This document shows, in pieces, positions 1-12,054 of a stretch of 64,000 bases of DNA. The notes under the pieces were generated by a model, which saw nothing but the letters and a program-made list of their open reading frames with translations, did no database searches and was not told the DNA's origin. The position numbers were made by a program, and so were the translations under genes. Source of the DNA: Lyophyllum atratum. Its lineage: Eukaryota; Basidiomycota; Agaricomycetes; Agaricales; Lyophyllaceae. The stretch lies in assembly GCA_014905825.1 (NCBI GenBank), contig JACGCN010000035.1, forward strand, positions 310,001-374,000, given 5' to 3'. Positions within the stretch are counted from its first letter, which is position 1. Each line of letters opens with the position of its first letter.

Positions 1-278
1 ACGTAATATGGGACTGCGCCATGTCAGTGAATGATGACAATCCAGAGATACCCTGACAGCACGGAGGTGCAAAAGTCCCGGTTCTAAAAAGCTCGACCAA
101 GAACGATTTGGGTCGCGTCTCGAGAGGGTTGCTGAGCGTCATTGTTGACATGTTTGTATAGTATCCAGGTAGTTACGACCCACAAAGATCCATTACGGCC
201 TCCCTCCATGTACAGATAACCGCCGGGTAAATGAGATGCGAAAAACATCAGACAAGGGCGAAGAACGTCATCCCCGGC
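1..278. other. no gene seen
   Basis: No frame reads as a recognisable product here and no RNA gene is visible. It lies just 3' of the minus-strand chitinase-like gene, so part is probably its 3' untranslated region. The start of any gene further left would be outside the window. Confidence 0.5.
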
Positions 279-2523
279 CTAAGCTTTACCCAGGTTCGCA
301 CGAATAACGTTCTGCAATGCCAGGTCGTCATCCTAGCCAGACAGGTTCCACCAGAAGGATATGATGAGCGCTGGTACGAGGCGGGAGAAAAGTCCCATAA
401 ATGAGTGAAAAATTCACCTGATCAAGGGACCACGTAAAGCAACCAGCCATCCCAGCTTTTTTCGCGAACTGGGTTTTCTTAGCAATGCTTGAAGTATCGC
501 CATACGTGACCACAGTCGTCCGGGCTATATTGAACAAAAACTGAACCAAGACAAAGGGAGAAGGAGGGTGATGACATGTCAGCTGCGTGACTAGACATTT
601 CAATACGGCTGGATAATCACCGGAGTATCACTGCAGTCGTCCCAACCTATCGCCACACCACAATAAGCCTAAAGTCAACAACAACGAAAGTATGAGGGCC
701 CTACCACGAGTATATCCATTTGCACCAGCATAACTGCCATCGGCGGCTTTCTTCAGCGCTCCAGTCCGCACGAGCTCCTTGAAGGCAATCTGCTCCCCCC
801 ACATGCTGCTGAGGTCACCAGCTGGGGCAAATGACAGGTCCTGAGGAGGGTCCCGTGGATGTGCGGCAGGGCTTGCGCACGGATCAGGCATGAGACTTCC
901 TGAGAGCTTCTTTGAAGTGCTCTTGGAGACATAGCCATAGAGGGCAAGTCCAAGGAGAAGCTTGGCTGCTGGGAAGCCGGCCTTCGTCCACTGAGCTAAT
1001 GCAGCTTGGGCAGTCGCTTGTGGCTGTTTAGATGTTCCGCAACGGTTTCCTGGAAAGAACCTCAGTTCCATGGTTTCGTGAGACATATTGACAAAGAAGC
1101 GTACCAAGCGGTGCGTTGGGTCCAGGCTTTGATGATGCGCTGTAGACATCATAGTTCCTGTTGTTATTATGTGAATATGAGCGCTCCCTTTGGATAGAAT
1201 CACTTTCTCACATTATGTTGACGTAGGTCATTAACGCAGCATATTGGGAGACGTCGGCCAATGGTCTGCCATCAGCGCCGCGCCAGGGCATATGGGCGAC
1301 CGCCGCAGAAATAATCTTCGAGGGTCCTAATCGAATGGTAAGTGACGTCTTAAATCCATTAGATTGAAGAACCCCACCCAGGGAAGCGCGGAGAAGCTTG
1401 AGAAGAGAGAGAAAATTCGCAGAGTCGGCTGGTGAGTGCGGACTACCTGCACCTGTCGAGTTCGGGTACTCCTGAAAGGGGATTATGCTAAAGCGCAGCG
1501 GGGTTGTGACATATCCTTACCCAATCGATATCAACGCCTAAAAGCTCGTTATGTCATTCTGAGATACATCCATTGAGGTGTGTTGAGCGTACCATCGAGC
1601 CCAAACGAGTTGATGGCTGCAACCAAAGCGTTACTGAATTTGGTACGGTTGGTGGCCGTGCTTGTTGCGTTGCTAAACCAATGGCTACCCGCCCAACCGC
1701 CTAGTCATCTAGATTAACGGCGGATAGGAATTTTCGAAGAAATAGTTTACCAACGGATAATACAACCTTTGTCTTCTTACCGCTTTGGCGGGCACTGGAC
1801 ACGAGTTTCCTCAGCGTATCTTGGCTACCACTGTCCCAGTTAAGGGTAGAGGAAGCGTTTGGTGTTACAAAAGCTGGTGGACGCGACTCCATTAGTGTCG
1901 TTGACTCGAAGAAGCGATGTGCATACCAAAGAAGAGAATATCGAATTTGCCAAAGTCGAGTTTATTCGGAGGGTGACTCCAAGTACACCAAGCCGGATAG
2001 TATGCGGCTGCAACAGGTGCAGCCGTAGTCTCAGCTTCATCTGATGCGCGATTGATTGTGACCATTGTTCCGCAGGAAACCATCGCGGGCGCGTCTTGAC
2101 TATAGATAGGGAGGCTGTTGGCATCGAAAGAAGGGGAAGATAGGAATTGGAGGAATGCATCATTCTTCTGGAATTCTGGCGTCGCATTGAGATTGTTCAA
2201 ATACTCCACGAGCCCAGCTTTACGTTCGGCGATCAGCCCATCGTCGACCCAAGTAGACGGAGCGAGGGCATTGGCGAGGACGCGCTTGGGCGGGAAAATG
2301 AACGAATCGCCCAGATAGTCTCGAAGGCTAACGAACTTGGGATGCCAAAGTGAGAACGAGAAACGCGTCGAGCAAGAGCGAAAGACATTACCTGAGAATA
2401 CCTTCGTAAAACTTCATATTGTTGGCCATTCTCGAAGGTAACCTTTACAGCGTACAAGATATGAGGGTTAGGAGATGAGGCAGTAGTGTGTTCCAGGATA
2501 GAAATGTTCTTAATGGTCGCCAT
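279..2523 (-). CDS. PX domain-GH18 chitinase-like fusion protein
   Basis: The reassembled protein is about 500 residues with about ten short introns. Exon 1 starts at the ATG at 2523 (context CCAATGG); an upstream TTG is not used. It runs to an intron at 2391-2336. Residues about 4-105 read as a PX (phox homology) domain: RRYSQ at the first splice joins FVSLRDYL, then PPKR, then an R-x-G-L-V-E-YLNNL helix and FLQFLSS at the end. After a short linker comes a GH18 barrel: AAYYPAW, KVVLSVGGWAG, then the catalytic DGVDIDWE split over two introns near 1600-1470. The glutamate is the first codon of its exon. Later come MNYDVYS, LGLALYGYVS, and near the end MAGCFTWSLDQ. PX domains bind phosphoinositides; GH18 enzymes cleave chitin or related glycans. 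There is no N-terminal signal peptide, so the protein should be cytosolic or on endomembranes, unlike secreted chitinases. The active site is complete. The family call is firm; the cellular substrate is unknown. Confidence 0.9.
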
Positions 2524-2571
2524 TGGCCGAGTCAAAGGAAAGAAATGAGGAGAGGGATGACCACGTCCTCG

Positions 2572-2580
2572 TTATATAAT
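2572..2580 (-). promoter_or_regulatory. TATA box of the PX-GH18 gene
   Basis: On the minus strand the sequence reads ATTATATAACG about 50 bp before the ATG at 2523. This spacing leaves a short leader and supports that ATG over any start further upstream. Confidence 0.55.
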
Positions 2581-3360
2581 CGGCACAATAAAGTTCGTGG
2601 CTGACAGGCCCAAAAAGCCGCTCATCTTCCTTTTCAGAAGCCGAGAAAAATTCAATATTACTGATCCCCGCGATGCACTCAAACTGTCACCGGCTTCGAC
2701 CTGCGGACCTGCTGCCTTGGGCATGTCCCGCAATTTAACATTCAAGTCCTTCGAAACTGATGTCAAGCTCTTCTGCCATGCATTGGAACAAGACCGATGC
2801 AGAGCACTCAAGTATCATGGAGTCCATCGTTCTCCATGTTGTTCTCCACATGAGGCAATCCGGGTCCGAAAAAGGTCTTCTGCGTTGCAGGTTTCCGCTC
2901 CGTGGGAACTGTTTTGTAGTAAAGAAGAAGGGACAGACTTGAAAGCAGGGGGTTGGGCGCTACCACTAGGGCCGTCGTTGATTCATTTGTTATTCGTCTC
3001 GACCTGAAAGACGGATTACACAAAGGGACGCTGCATACTAGCTTGACCGACCTGTAACAAACACACAAATGTGATCTTTTGCGATAGACGGCTGATTTCA
3101 ATATGTAGCAGCTGACCACTGCCCAGCATTTCACTTATTGACGCGATGGGGGTGGCAGAATAGCGGTACCTGGAGAATAATTAGTATGAGGCGCATGTCC
3201 AGAAAGATTGCTCACCTTTCTGACCTGTCACAACTTCGAAGAACTGCCATGTTGTGTCAGTAGAGACGTGTTGAAAGCAACTCCCAGCATGCCCTGACGA
3301 AAAGAGAAATTCCACAGAGAGCGTCCCCTGTAATATATCCGATACATATATTAAAATCCA
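2581..3360. other. intergenic, no supported gene
   Basis: This stretch lies upstream of the chitinase-like gene and downstream of the Neo1 gene. Open frames exist on both strands (for example 2597-3007 plus) but begin with non-ATG codons and match no family I know. It most likely holds the promoter of one gene and the 3' end of the other. Confidence 0.4.
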
Positions 3361-6300
3361 TTACAACAGCTTGCTCGAAGCTGCAGGCGCGATTCGACTA
3401 TGTATGAGCTTGACAAAGTACAGCGGCAGCGCGCTGATGGTCACAAGCACCGCAAGCTTCCACGCAAAGACCAGTGACACCACGAACGACGTATCTGCCC
3501 ATGCAACCAACATGAGCGGAGACAGTAGCACAACTAAGGAGACACGTACCAAAATATTCTGGCAGAAAGGCGATACTGATGATGTATAAGAACAGCGTTG
3601 CGACTTCAGAAACGACCATGTAAATATGCCTGGAAAGACGCGACGCGGAGTCAGACAGGAGATCCAAGGACAGATATGAACTGAAAAGGTAAGAGAGACA
3701 GCGACGTACCACGTGGTAATCTCAAGAGCAACCATAATGAGCTCGTTGAGGATGAGCGCCGTGAATGATATCGATACAATGTGCAAGAATTCATTCTCAA
3801 ATAGGACGAGCGACATGATCATGATCGCGGCACCTGTGCAACAAATCCAATCCTGGTCAGTGAAACGCAGATCCGCGCCGTACCATCAACTCACCCTGGT
3901 ACAGGCTGATCATCAACCATTGGAAGAATGTCTTGTATGACAGTGCTCGTCCCTACAGATAGAAGTATGTTAGGGCAAAAGGACCGCGGGCGCTAGGACA
4001 AGCTCTGCCACCCACCTTCGTCAACTCCTTGTACAACTCCGGATATAGCAGCGCCAGATCCTCGTTGACGTCCCGATCAAGCACAAGCGAGAAGACCGGC
4101 GCCATAGTATAAACCGTCGCATACCCGACCATCAGCCAGCCTTGATAAAGTGCAATCGGGGCGAAGTAGAAGATAGCTGAGAAGACGGCCTGCATGATCG
4201 AGATGATCAAGCCGCGGTGGATGACAAACTGCGCCAGCTTCGCAGAGCGCCGGTATGAGTTGCGCCCATGCCAGAGAAGGAGCTTCGTTAGGTAACTGAA
4301 CTGGGTCACGGAAAAGTCAGCCGCGAGTGAGGCTTGTTTCCCTTCTTTGCCGACGATGCCCACACCTGAATGAAAGGGTGAATCGAGATTAGGATGTGAA
4401 TGAGATTAAGAGTGGAGTAACGCACCAACATCCGCAGCCTGTATCATACTCACATCGTTCCCACCATCTCCGATGCAGCACACGCGCTTTTTGGTGTGTA
4501 TCCGAATCAAGCGCGCAACATCTGCCTTCTGGGTCGGGGAACATCGGCACGCCACCACGGCAGAGAGTTTGGTGGCGATTTCGATAAACTCGTTCTTGAA
4601 TAGGTTGAGGCACAGCTGTACGTCGAGAGATGAGCAGAATGTAAAGGCTATTAATGACTCGGAAATCGGACCTGCAGCGATTCTCCATCGATAACGAGAC
4701 AGCAGTCGAGTTTTGATTGCAAGAACTCCAACTGGTCCCGAACCTCGTCCGAAGTCTTCACTGTCAACACTACATCAGCACCAAACAAACGTTGTGAAGA
4801 GAGAATGACGTACATTTAGAGATCTCGTGGATATACTGATTCCTTGCCACCAGCTTCGTCGATATCGCAATACATCTGGCCGTCTCGATCTTATCCCCAG
4901 TCAACATCCAGATCTTGATCCCAGCATTCCTCAAAATCTCCAACGTAGACCTGACGTCATCCTGCAGCTTATCCTCTACTCCGGTCAGCCCAAGCAGCTC
5001 CAAATCGCGCTCCAAAAACTCCGCTACCACCGCCGCCATCGCCTCGTTCCTGCCCTCTAGCCTGATGCTTGCTTCGTGGTGCCGTGCCTTGAAGTCCTTG
5101 TACAGCTGTGAGCCCAGACGCTTGCGTGCCATGACTAGCGTGCGCAGGCCCTCGCGCGCCATGTTCGCAGTCTCCTCCTCGAGCCAGTCGTTCCGCTGCA
5201 CGATCCGAGCCATTACGACGTCTGCGCCCTTTTGTAGGAATGTGATCTCGCCCGTCTGCCGATCACGGACGACGATCCCCATGCGCTTCGATTCGGAGGT
5301 GAATGGGAAGATGTCGAGTACGTCGAAGGAGATCCGGGATCCGGAGGGTGTTTGGAGGTCGATCCGTGTGCGGTCGCGGAAGACGAGAGTAAGGCCGATG
5401 GATTGTGTCCAGGTTACGATAGCGACTTCATCGGGGGAGGACGCTTGATAAGTCACTGTGCCGTCGTCGTTGGTGACTGGGGTGACCTAGACCAGTATTC
5501 AGACATGTCAGGCAGGAACGTATCCGAAACCTACATTGTGACATAGAGCCAGGCTGAGCACAACATCGCGAACACGAGATGACATATCTCTCCTTCCTCT
5601 TGTGGCCAGCTGAGCACCAGTAGACAAGGAGCCTTGCCTCGCATGCGCTGCTCCACCGTGTTAGAAACATATGTCTTCATAAGCTGAGATCATACACACC
5701 TGGTTCTGCTGCTCCAAAAGCGACCTCAAGCTGATGCGCAACCTCATCCATAGAATCGAAGCCATAGGACATGGTACCCATATGCAGCTTCTTCATCTCC
5801 ATTTCTGAACAGCCGTGTCAGCATCGCCCTCATTGACATTCCCGAAGTCGAGGTCGACATACCATTTTGCGTCAAGGTTCCAGTCTTATCGCTCAGCAAG
5901 TACTCAATTCGCCCAAGTTCCTCCGGTAGTGTACTCGTCCGCACAATCGTATTCGGTATCTCATTGTCATTCATGATCTGGTGCGCATAGACTGTTTTTC
6001 CCATATCAAGGTTAACACGTAAACTGTCGAACTGTGAGCTCGATTCATGAATGACAAGAAACCAACCCACCTGATCGGGATGATGGAGGAGAAGAGGATC
6101 AAGAATCTGAACACGTAGATGTACCATGGGCCGCGAAACCCGTTCAGCGCGACGAGCACAATCGACAATACGAAAGTGACAGCGCACAGGATCTATATGC
6201 CTCGATATGAGAATGGAAAGAGGTACGACCACAGAAAGACGACTTACCTTGGCCAGGTTGTTGATCTCTAGATCCAGTAGTCCGATCTTCGTTTCCGGGT

Positions 6301-7769
6301 GACTCGTATTCATCACGGCACGCGTCTCCGGTCCTGTATATACAACGAATCCGACCGCAGAGCCTGCCGCTAAGACTGTATTGGCCCACAGCACATTCTC
6401 GACGGTCAACGGTGACACGGAAGGTCCAACTTCAGAATCACTATTCTGCGGCGAATGGTTGAGTGTGAACGTGCCAACGAAGGAGTGGATATCTTTGATG
6501 GGGGAGTCCGCTAAAGTCCTTGTTTCGCATCAATTTAAATAGGACGACGTAGAAAGACTGCATTCCTTACCGTAAATTTCAGCATTAAGTTTAATGAGCG
6601 CTGATTCGTCGAGCTTCTGGCATTCGGGCACCGCAACACGCAGCTTCCAATCTGTTTCACCATCCAGTTGATCCGTGCGGATGAAGCAAGTCCCTGAGGC
6701 GTCGGACGTGTGTAAGAGGACAAGGTCGGCAGGCACCCGCTGATTCTTCTCCAGGTGGACAAGGTCGCCCACACGCAAGTTTGAGGAAGGCACGGATCGT
6801 GTGTGCAGATAGGCGTCTTCGCGAGCGAGGACGGAGGAAGAATCGTCGGGTGGCGGTTCCAGAATAAGATATTTCTGAGAGTTGGCCTCTCGGTCTCGGA
6901 GGTGGCGTTTGTAGTCGTCATAGGCCTCCTTACCCATGGTAACAATGAGGACGAATGCGAGTGGTGCGATATATGTCACGATGTAGCCTGTAAACGCGTC
7001 AGCGGCGGCTCGGGAATGAGCGAGATATGCTAACCTATCTTGAGGGCAGGGATAAATTGGGAAAGGGCGACGAGGAGGAAGTACAGGTTGAAGAAGAATT
7101 TGAATTGCTCGTAAAACACGATGGGCAGGAACGTAAAGGCGTTATATTTCTGATTTCGTACTATGTTCGGGGGAAAGCGTGATTGTAGTTTATCTAAGGA
7201 GGAGTTGGTCAGAAGCTGCAAAACCAAAATTATCAGCAGACACAGTTCAATATACTCGTAGAATCTCTCCTCCGACATGTACAGAGTACAGACAGGAGGC
7301 TGATATCGAGTGCATGGGGTGCATATATAATCACAGCAAAACGAAAAGAACATACCTGGTGGTCTGAAGGGTATCGTACGCGAACTGTCTTTCGAGGTAG
7401 CACGTGGCGTCTTGCGTAGCATGGGAGTAGGCAGCTGCTGCACCATGAACACCACGCGCAGCAATCATGCAACTTTTCACGTACCTGCGGCGTCCCCGGC
7501 TCGTCCTCCTCAACCTCAAATTCTTCGGCATAGTCTCCCCTCCTAAGCAACCCCGCTTCTTCCTCCGGATCATCAACATATCTGTCGTTCCGTGTCCGCT
7601 TCCCTGCACGAAGGTTATGTCGCGAAGACGATGAGGCAATGGCCGCAATCCTGTTGGGTAGTGGCATAGTCTGTGAATCGGTTGATAACGGCGATTCCGA
7701 GTCGGAGATAGGTATATAGTTTGCGCGAGCCTTGCTTCTTCGGATTGAGTGTAAGGGGATGTCCGACAT
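3361..7769 (-). CDS. neo1: Neo1-type P4-ATPase (phospholipid flippase)
   Basis: A multi-exon gene (roughly fifteen short introns) encoding about 1,100 residues. P4-ATPases flip phospholipids to the cytosolic leaflet; Neo1/ATP9 types act in Golgi and endosomes without a Cdc50 partner. Visible motifs in order: acidic, Ser-rich N-terminus; DGETDWKLR in the actuator region (about 6650); PISLRVNLD in helix M4; the phosphorylated aspartate in [11 protein letters not shown] (about 5870-5900); [22 protein letters not shown] (about 4885); GDGGNDVSM (about 4460). Near the C-terminus, [16 protein letters not shown] and VFSLVLDRD are characteristic of the Neo1 branch. The ATG at 7769 opens exon 1; TAA is at 3361. 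All key residues are present and exon joins keep frame. It is transcribed divergently from the Mpp6-like gene, with about 320 bp between start codons. Confidence 0.95.
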
Positions 7770-8092
7770 GGGCTAGTTGGTAGTGACCAGAAGCAAAGTA
7801 AACCCGAGACAAGGTATTCCTTCCTGAGGTCCCTCTCAGAGGTGATACACCTTAAAAGTGACCCAAAATGAAGGATGGCCAACCTACAAGTTGGATGGCA
7901 AGGGAAGGCTGCAAGAAAGTCGGCTGCCGGGCTGGTGATGGTGACTGGTGCAGAAGTGGAATGCGTTGTTGTGGACTGTTGTGTACAGACCCCAGTAGCC
8001 AAGCTTGCGCAATTCCTGAACCCCAGACCGTCAACTTAGGCCAACTTTTGCCAGTACGAAGTATCTCTGTTTCTTAGTCCTCGGTGTTCAAC
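7770..8092. promoter_or_regulatory. divergent promoter region, Neo1 / Mpp6
   Basis: The 323 bp between the two divergent ATGs must contain both promoters. I see no clear TATA box and no convincing open frame. Assignment rests only on position. Confidence 0.45.
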
Positions 8093-8946
8093 ATGGCGGC
8101 AAAGACGATCAGTACAAGTACCCTTGGCCTTCGTTTTATGCAAAATGCTCAACGTGCAAAACAACTGAAGGAAGTTGAGGTTGAAAGAGCGACTGTGAAG
8201 GACAGTGCACAGTGGGAAGTCGATCAGAAGGTTCGAGAGGCTTGGGGGACTGTCTCCTCTTCCAATTTGTTAGTAACTTTTTCTTGTTATATGCGCTACA
8301 CATCTTATCAACATTTCTAGGCAAAGCGTTGCACAGGAGACATCTTATCTTCCGTTCTTATTTTCTTCCGAACCAGCCTCTTCTTCATCAGAAGCCGCGC
8401 ACAAACCGAAAGGCCGGCGTGTTTTCAACAAACATGGAGTGGAGGAAGTACCGCAGGAGGTGAGCAGTGATCTCCAAACTCTGTTTCTTCTAATATTCCG
8501 TACAAAAGGAGCCAGAACTTACACCGACTGCTTCACCTGATGATCACAAGCGGTCCAAAGTGCATCCTCGCCCCAAAACTATTTCTGGCGGCTCTGGTGG
8601 TCTCTTTGGCTTTCCCGAGAAACAGGAGCCGAAACCCAAAAATACGAAAACAGCCAAACAGGCCATCTACGACAACGCCGGCGTGGGCGAGGACCTGCAT
8701 CGCGCCAAACCGCAACTTAATCTTGAGCCGACACCTGCTGCGAAACCCGTGTTCCTTAAACCCGCTGGCGTCGATGATCCGCCAGAGGTCAAATTCCTGA
8801 GCTCAGGGATTACCAACCCAAATGCGGACACCGACATCATTCAGGGTGGACGGAGCAAAAAGGTCAAACGGGAACGCTCGAAGACCAGCCAAGCAGATGG
8901 CGAGGACATGAAACCCAAGAAGAAGAAGAGGAAGAGCGAGACATGA
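8093..8946 (+). CDS. mpp6: Mpp6-like nuclear exosome cofactor
   Basis: Three exons (8093-8268, 8321-8459, 8509-8946) join in frame to give 250 residues. The N-terminus contains STLGLRFMQNA followed by a charged helix and WEVDQ. Exon 2 contains GRRVFNKHG, which resembles the GRxSFxGFNPE box of the M-phase phosphoprotein 6 family. The C-terminus is a Lys/Arg-rich tail (KPKKKKRKSET) that looks like a nuclear localisation or RNA-binding stretch. Mpp6 proteins link the RNA exosome to Rrp6 and Mtr4 for nuclear RNA decay and 5.8S rRNA maturation. I chose the ATG at 8093 because the upstream codon in frame is GTG. The family call rests on two short conserved boxes plus the overall charge pattern, so it is good but not certain. 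Confidence 0.75.
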
Positions 8947-11900
8947 TCATCGTTACGCGCGTTCGGTGGGTCACCCGCCAGTGTTGTGTACATCGTTCAT
9001 CGAGCGTTTACGAATGCATATATACAGCTTATATGACAACCCCTCGCCCGGCACCCCGCGTAGCTCGCAGCCTTGCCAGATGGAACAGATGGTCCGCTGC
9101 TGGCCCTGACATCACATGAATTCGAATTAGATCCTGTTGGTGGCCACGATCTCGGAGCACGCCTCATGACCTCACCATCCGACCGTGCTGTAGCCATCTT
9201 GTGCTATTGCGCACATATGTGTATGGATATGGATATAGAAGGCGTTAAATTAATCGCCGTTATCGACGGAACGGTTGTTCATTCCTCGTTCATTCCTAAG
9301 CTGGGCGTATCAGTACAAGTGCCCAGATTTGATATGCGTATACCAGGTACGTAACACCACCACCACCGCATCTCTTCGACGGTCAACTTGGCGCACCATA
9401 ACGCCCTCGCCGACGTGATCGAGACCTTGACGTAATCGAGTGTATCATCAACGGATGCATCCTTTGAAACTCCTTTAGAAGATGGTGTCCGCGGACGTAT
9501 AACTAAGTAACCCAACCTAGCATCCTTCGGAGCGGGGACAGTGTCCAGTCTCAGTCTGATCGAAAGAGCGTCGTTCTGGAGTCGTTCTTGCACGGGAAGT
9601 TAACGAGGCCCAGTCCATCGGATTACGATGGAATGGCGCATTGTCAGGGGCGGAGCATAGGGGGTCCGTGATGCCTTGAAGCACGGGCGGAGGATTGGAT
9701 TTCATCCATAGATGCATGGGGCAGAGCATTGTCTCGGCCCTATTTGAAGACTCAGATGTGGAGGCGAGCCGGTTCGCTAGACAAATGGCACAGGAAGCAA
9801 CAAGGAGAATGCAAGACGTCGTTGGAGAGGCGCAAGAACCAGACCGTCAAATGAAATGTCGCCGTCTCGCGGAATAAACACATTAAGCGGATCCGACATA
9901 ATCTCCACTATAATAGTCTAGTAATCCTGCAAGAATACAGTCGGCCCTGTGCGTGTGCACGGGCATGGGGAGAATGTCCGTCGCCAAATGGAATAACAAA
10001 TAGAAAGAGATGAGATCCGGGCATGGCGCTTGCGTACTGTGGCGAATATACAATACCTGCAACGAAGGGTTGAGAGCCTTGGACTTGCAGACTTATGGCA
10101 CGGTCCAGACGCTAGGAGCTTGTGGGGAGAGATATCCCCAGAATCTTGACGGTAGAACCAATACTGTCGTCCCTGCTGTCCAGCGTCGTCGATTGTACGT
10201 CGTTTACCGGTCATAGGTTGGCTATACACAGTCAGATACGGATCATACAGGCGAATGTCGATTACGAGGGGTCCCAAGGGCTGACTAGTTGGCAGCTACT
10301 GTGCTTCGAAGGCACGACGTAAGTTTTAAAGAGCCCGAGACGCTTGACGGGATAGCCGTAGATGCGAATGCAAATACTGACAGATCAAATACAGTATGAT
10401 GATGAAACTACGTCCGTGGAGACGGCCTTTGACGAGGTTCGGAAACCCTGGAGGGGTCGGAAGGCGGCCGCTGTGTCATATGTACGCGTAGGTGATTCGA
10501 ATACGGAAGCAAGTATGTTTTCCTATTTGATTTAGTACATCCAGGGTTTACGACAACCCGAGGCTGCATGGTAGCTTCCTAGGAAAAACAGGCAGTGTCT
10601 TGGACCAGCTGGGCTTTTCGAAGACGCTTACCTAGACGAATGTATACGGTCACTATGCCTTGTCAACATACAGTGCGTGGTTTGTAGTGCCATGCACCCT
10701 AGCCCAGGCTCCTAGACGGGAGTCACTCAGCGCAGGGATTTTCACTTTGCTTGACAGCAATTCAACCGTTTAGACGGTCCCTTGGCATGAGGCTGGCGCT
10801 CCGTCCCTCATTATTGGGGGTCTATGCATCTGGAAGGGGCGCAAGGGAAATCAATGGCGCTCAAAAATCTTCAAGAAGACCGAATGATTCACCCATATCC
10901 CCGAAGTCAGCCTTACACTGGAGTGAACAAAGCTACGGTGCCACAACAGGGATCTATTGCGACGCCTCGAATGTCAGAGTAAGGCGACCAGGAAAGGGTC
11001 AGGAACCCAAGGCTACCGAACGCGGTTTGCTGCCATCGCGGTCTAAGCATGCTCGGTAAGTATACGCTTCTGGAGTTCCGGTATCGATCATAAGACCAGT
11101 TTTACAAAAACTGTCTCCGCTCGGTGGTCTATAGCGCCAGCATAACATAGAACAAGCAACCGAAAGAAAGTTTCGAAGCGGCTGGGCGCGGGCCCCCATC
11201 AGTGACACATGTGGCATGTACAGAATGACATTCAGTCAAGTGCACTTCTGCCGATCGGTCGACCGACGGAACTTGGCCGGAAACAGAAAGTCGATATAGG
11301 AAGCAAGTGCCCAACGATCAGAGACGGGCTTGGGCAGAGACACAAGGCTTCGAAGGCTTAGAATGACGAGCCTATCATCTGTTGAATGCATGGACCATGG
11401 AACATAAGTAGAAGCGACCCCATAATGCCCTAACTGCCAGACTCAGGCTGGGCGACCGCCTCCTCGAAAGCACTTTTTCCCAGAGAGGGTTACTATAAGG
11501 ACAGAGATAAAACACGCACGGATAGATCAGAGACGCCTCTGCTCTATACAAGACTTCCAAAAGGCAAGTGTACAAACTGTCTGATGGAGGACCTGTGGCA
11601 TTGGCACCACCCAGACATGATGGCGACGTCACGATGTTATGTGATGTGGCCACAAGGGATCACACCAAATTTATGCATGTATTCTTCGGCAGTGATATTG
11701 CGTTTGACCAAACGTTTGTGAGGAAGGCTCTGTTACTTAGCGGTAGAGTCTGCTGTGGGCGTGGTTGGTGTGCAAAAGGCAAGGCTATGTTTGGCGTTGT
11801 GGACGCGTTCTGGAAGAAGCCCAAGGCAAATACGACCACATCATGAATGTTCGAATTCGTCGACGTTTGGGTTCCAAGGCACCCACGCGCAATACCCCCA

Positions 11901-12054
11901 CCAGCAGTTCCTGTGGAAGCCGACGGGCAACCCGTCAAGCTAAGCGCCCTGAGCAACGACTATATCTATCACTCTGCTCTGCTACTGTCGGCTCCTGAGC
12001 CTTCACAACCTCGTCACGCGGTTGGTCGGGTAGACTTCCGACTCTGGATTCCTG
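8947..12054. other. 3.1-kb gene-poor stretch
   Basis: Frames here reach at most about 120 residues, many start at non-ATG codons, and none shows a recognisable motif or a sensible exon series. Examples are 9073-9354 plus and 9918-10277 minus. No terminal repeats, tRNA or reverse-transcriptase motif was seen. It could hold a long non-coding RNA or decayed transposon, but nothing visible supports either. Confidence 0.4.

Noticed and set aside
279..2523. Chitinase-like gene read as a pseudogene because frames change
   Set aside because: Every change of frame sits at a consensus donor/acceptor pair and the catalytic motif is rebuilt exactly.
2597..3007. 136-residue plus-strand frame upstream of the chitinase-like gene
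   Set aside because: It starts at GTG, has no known motif and overlaps the promoter with the TATA box of the opposite gene.
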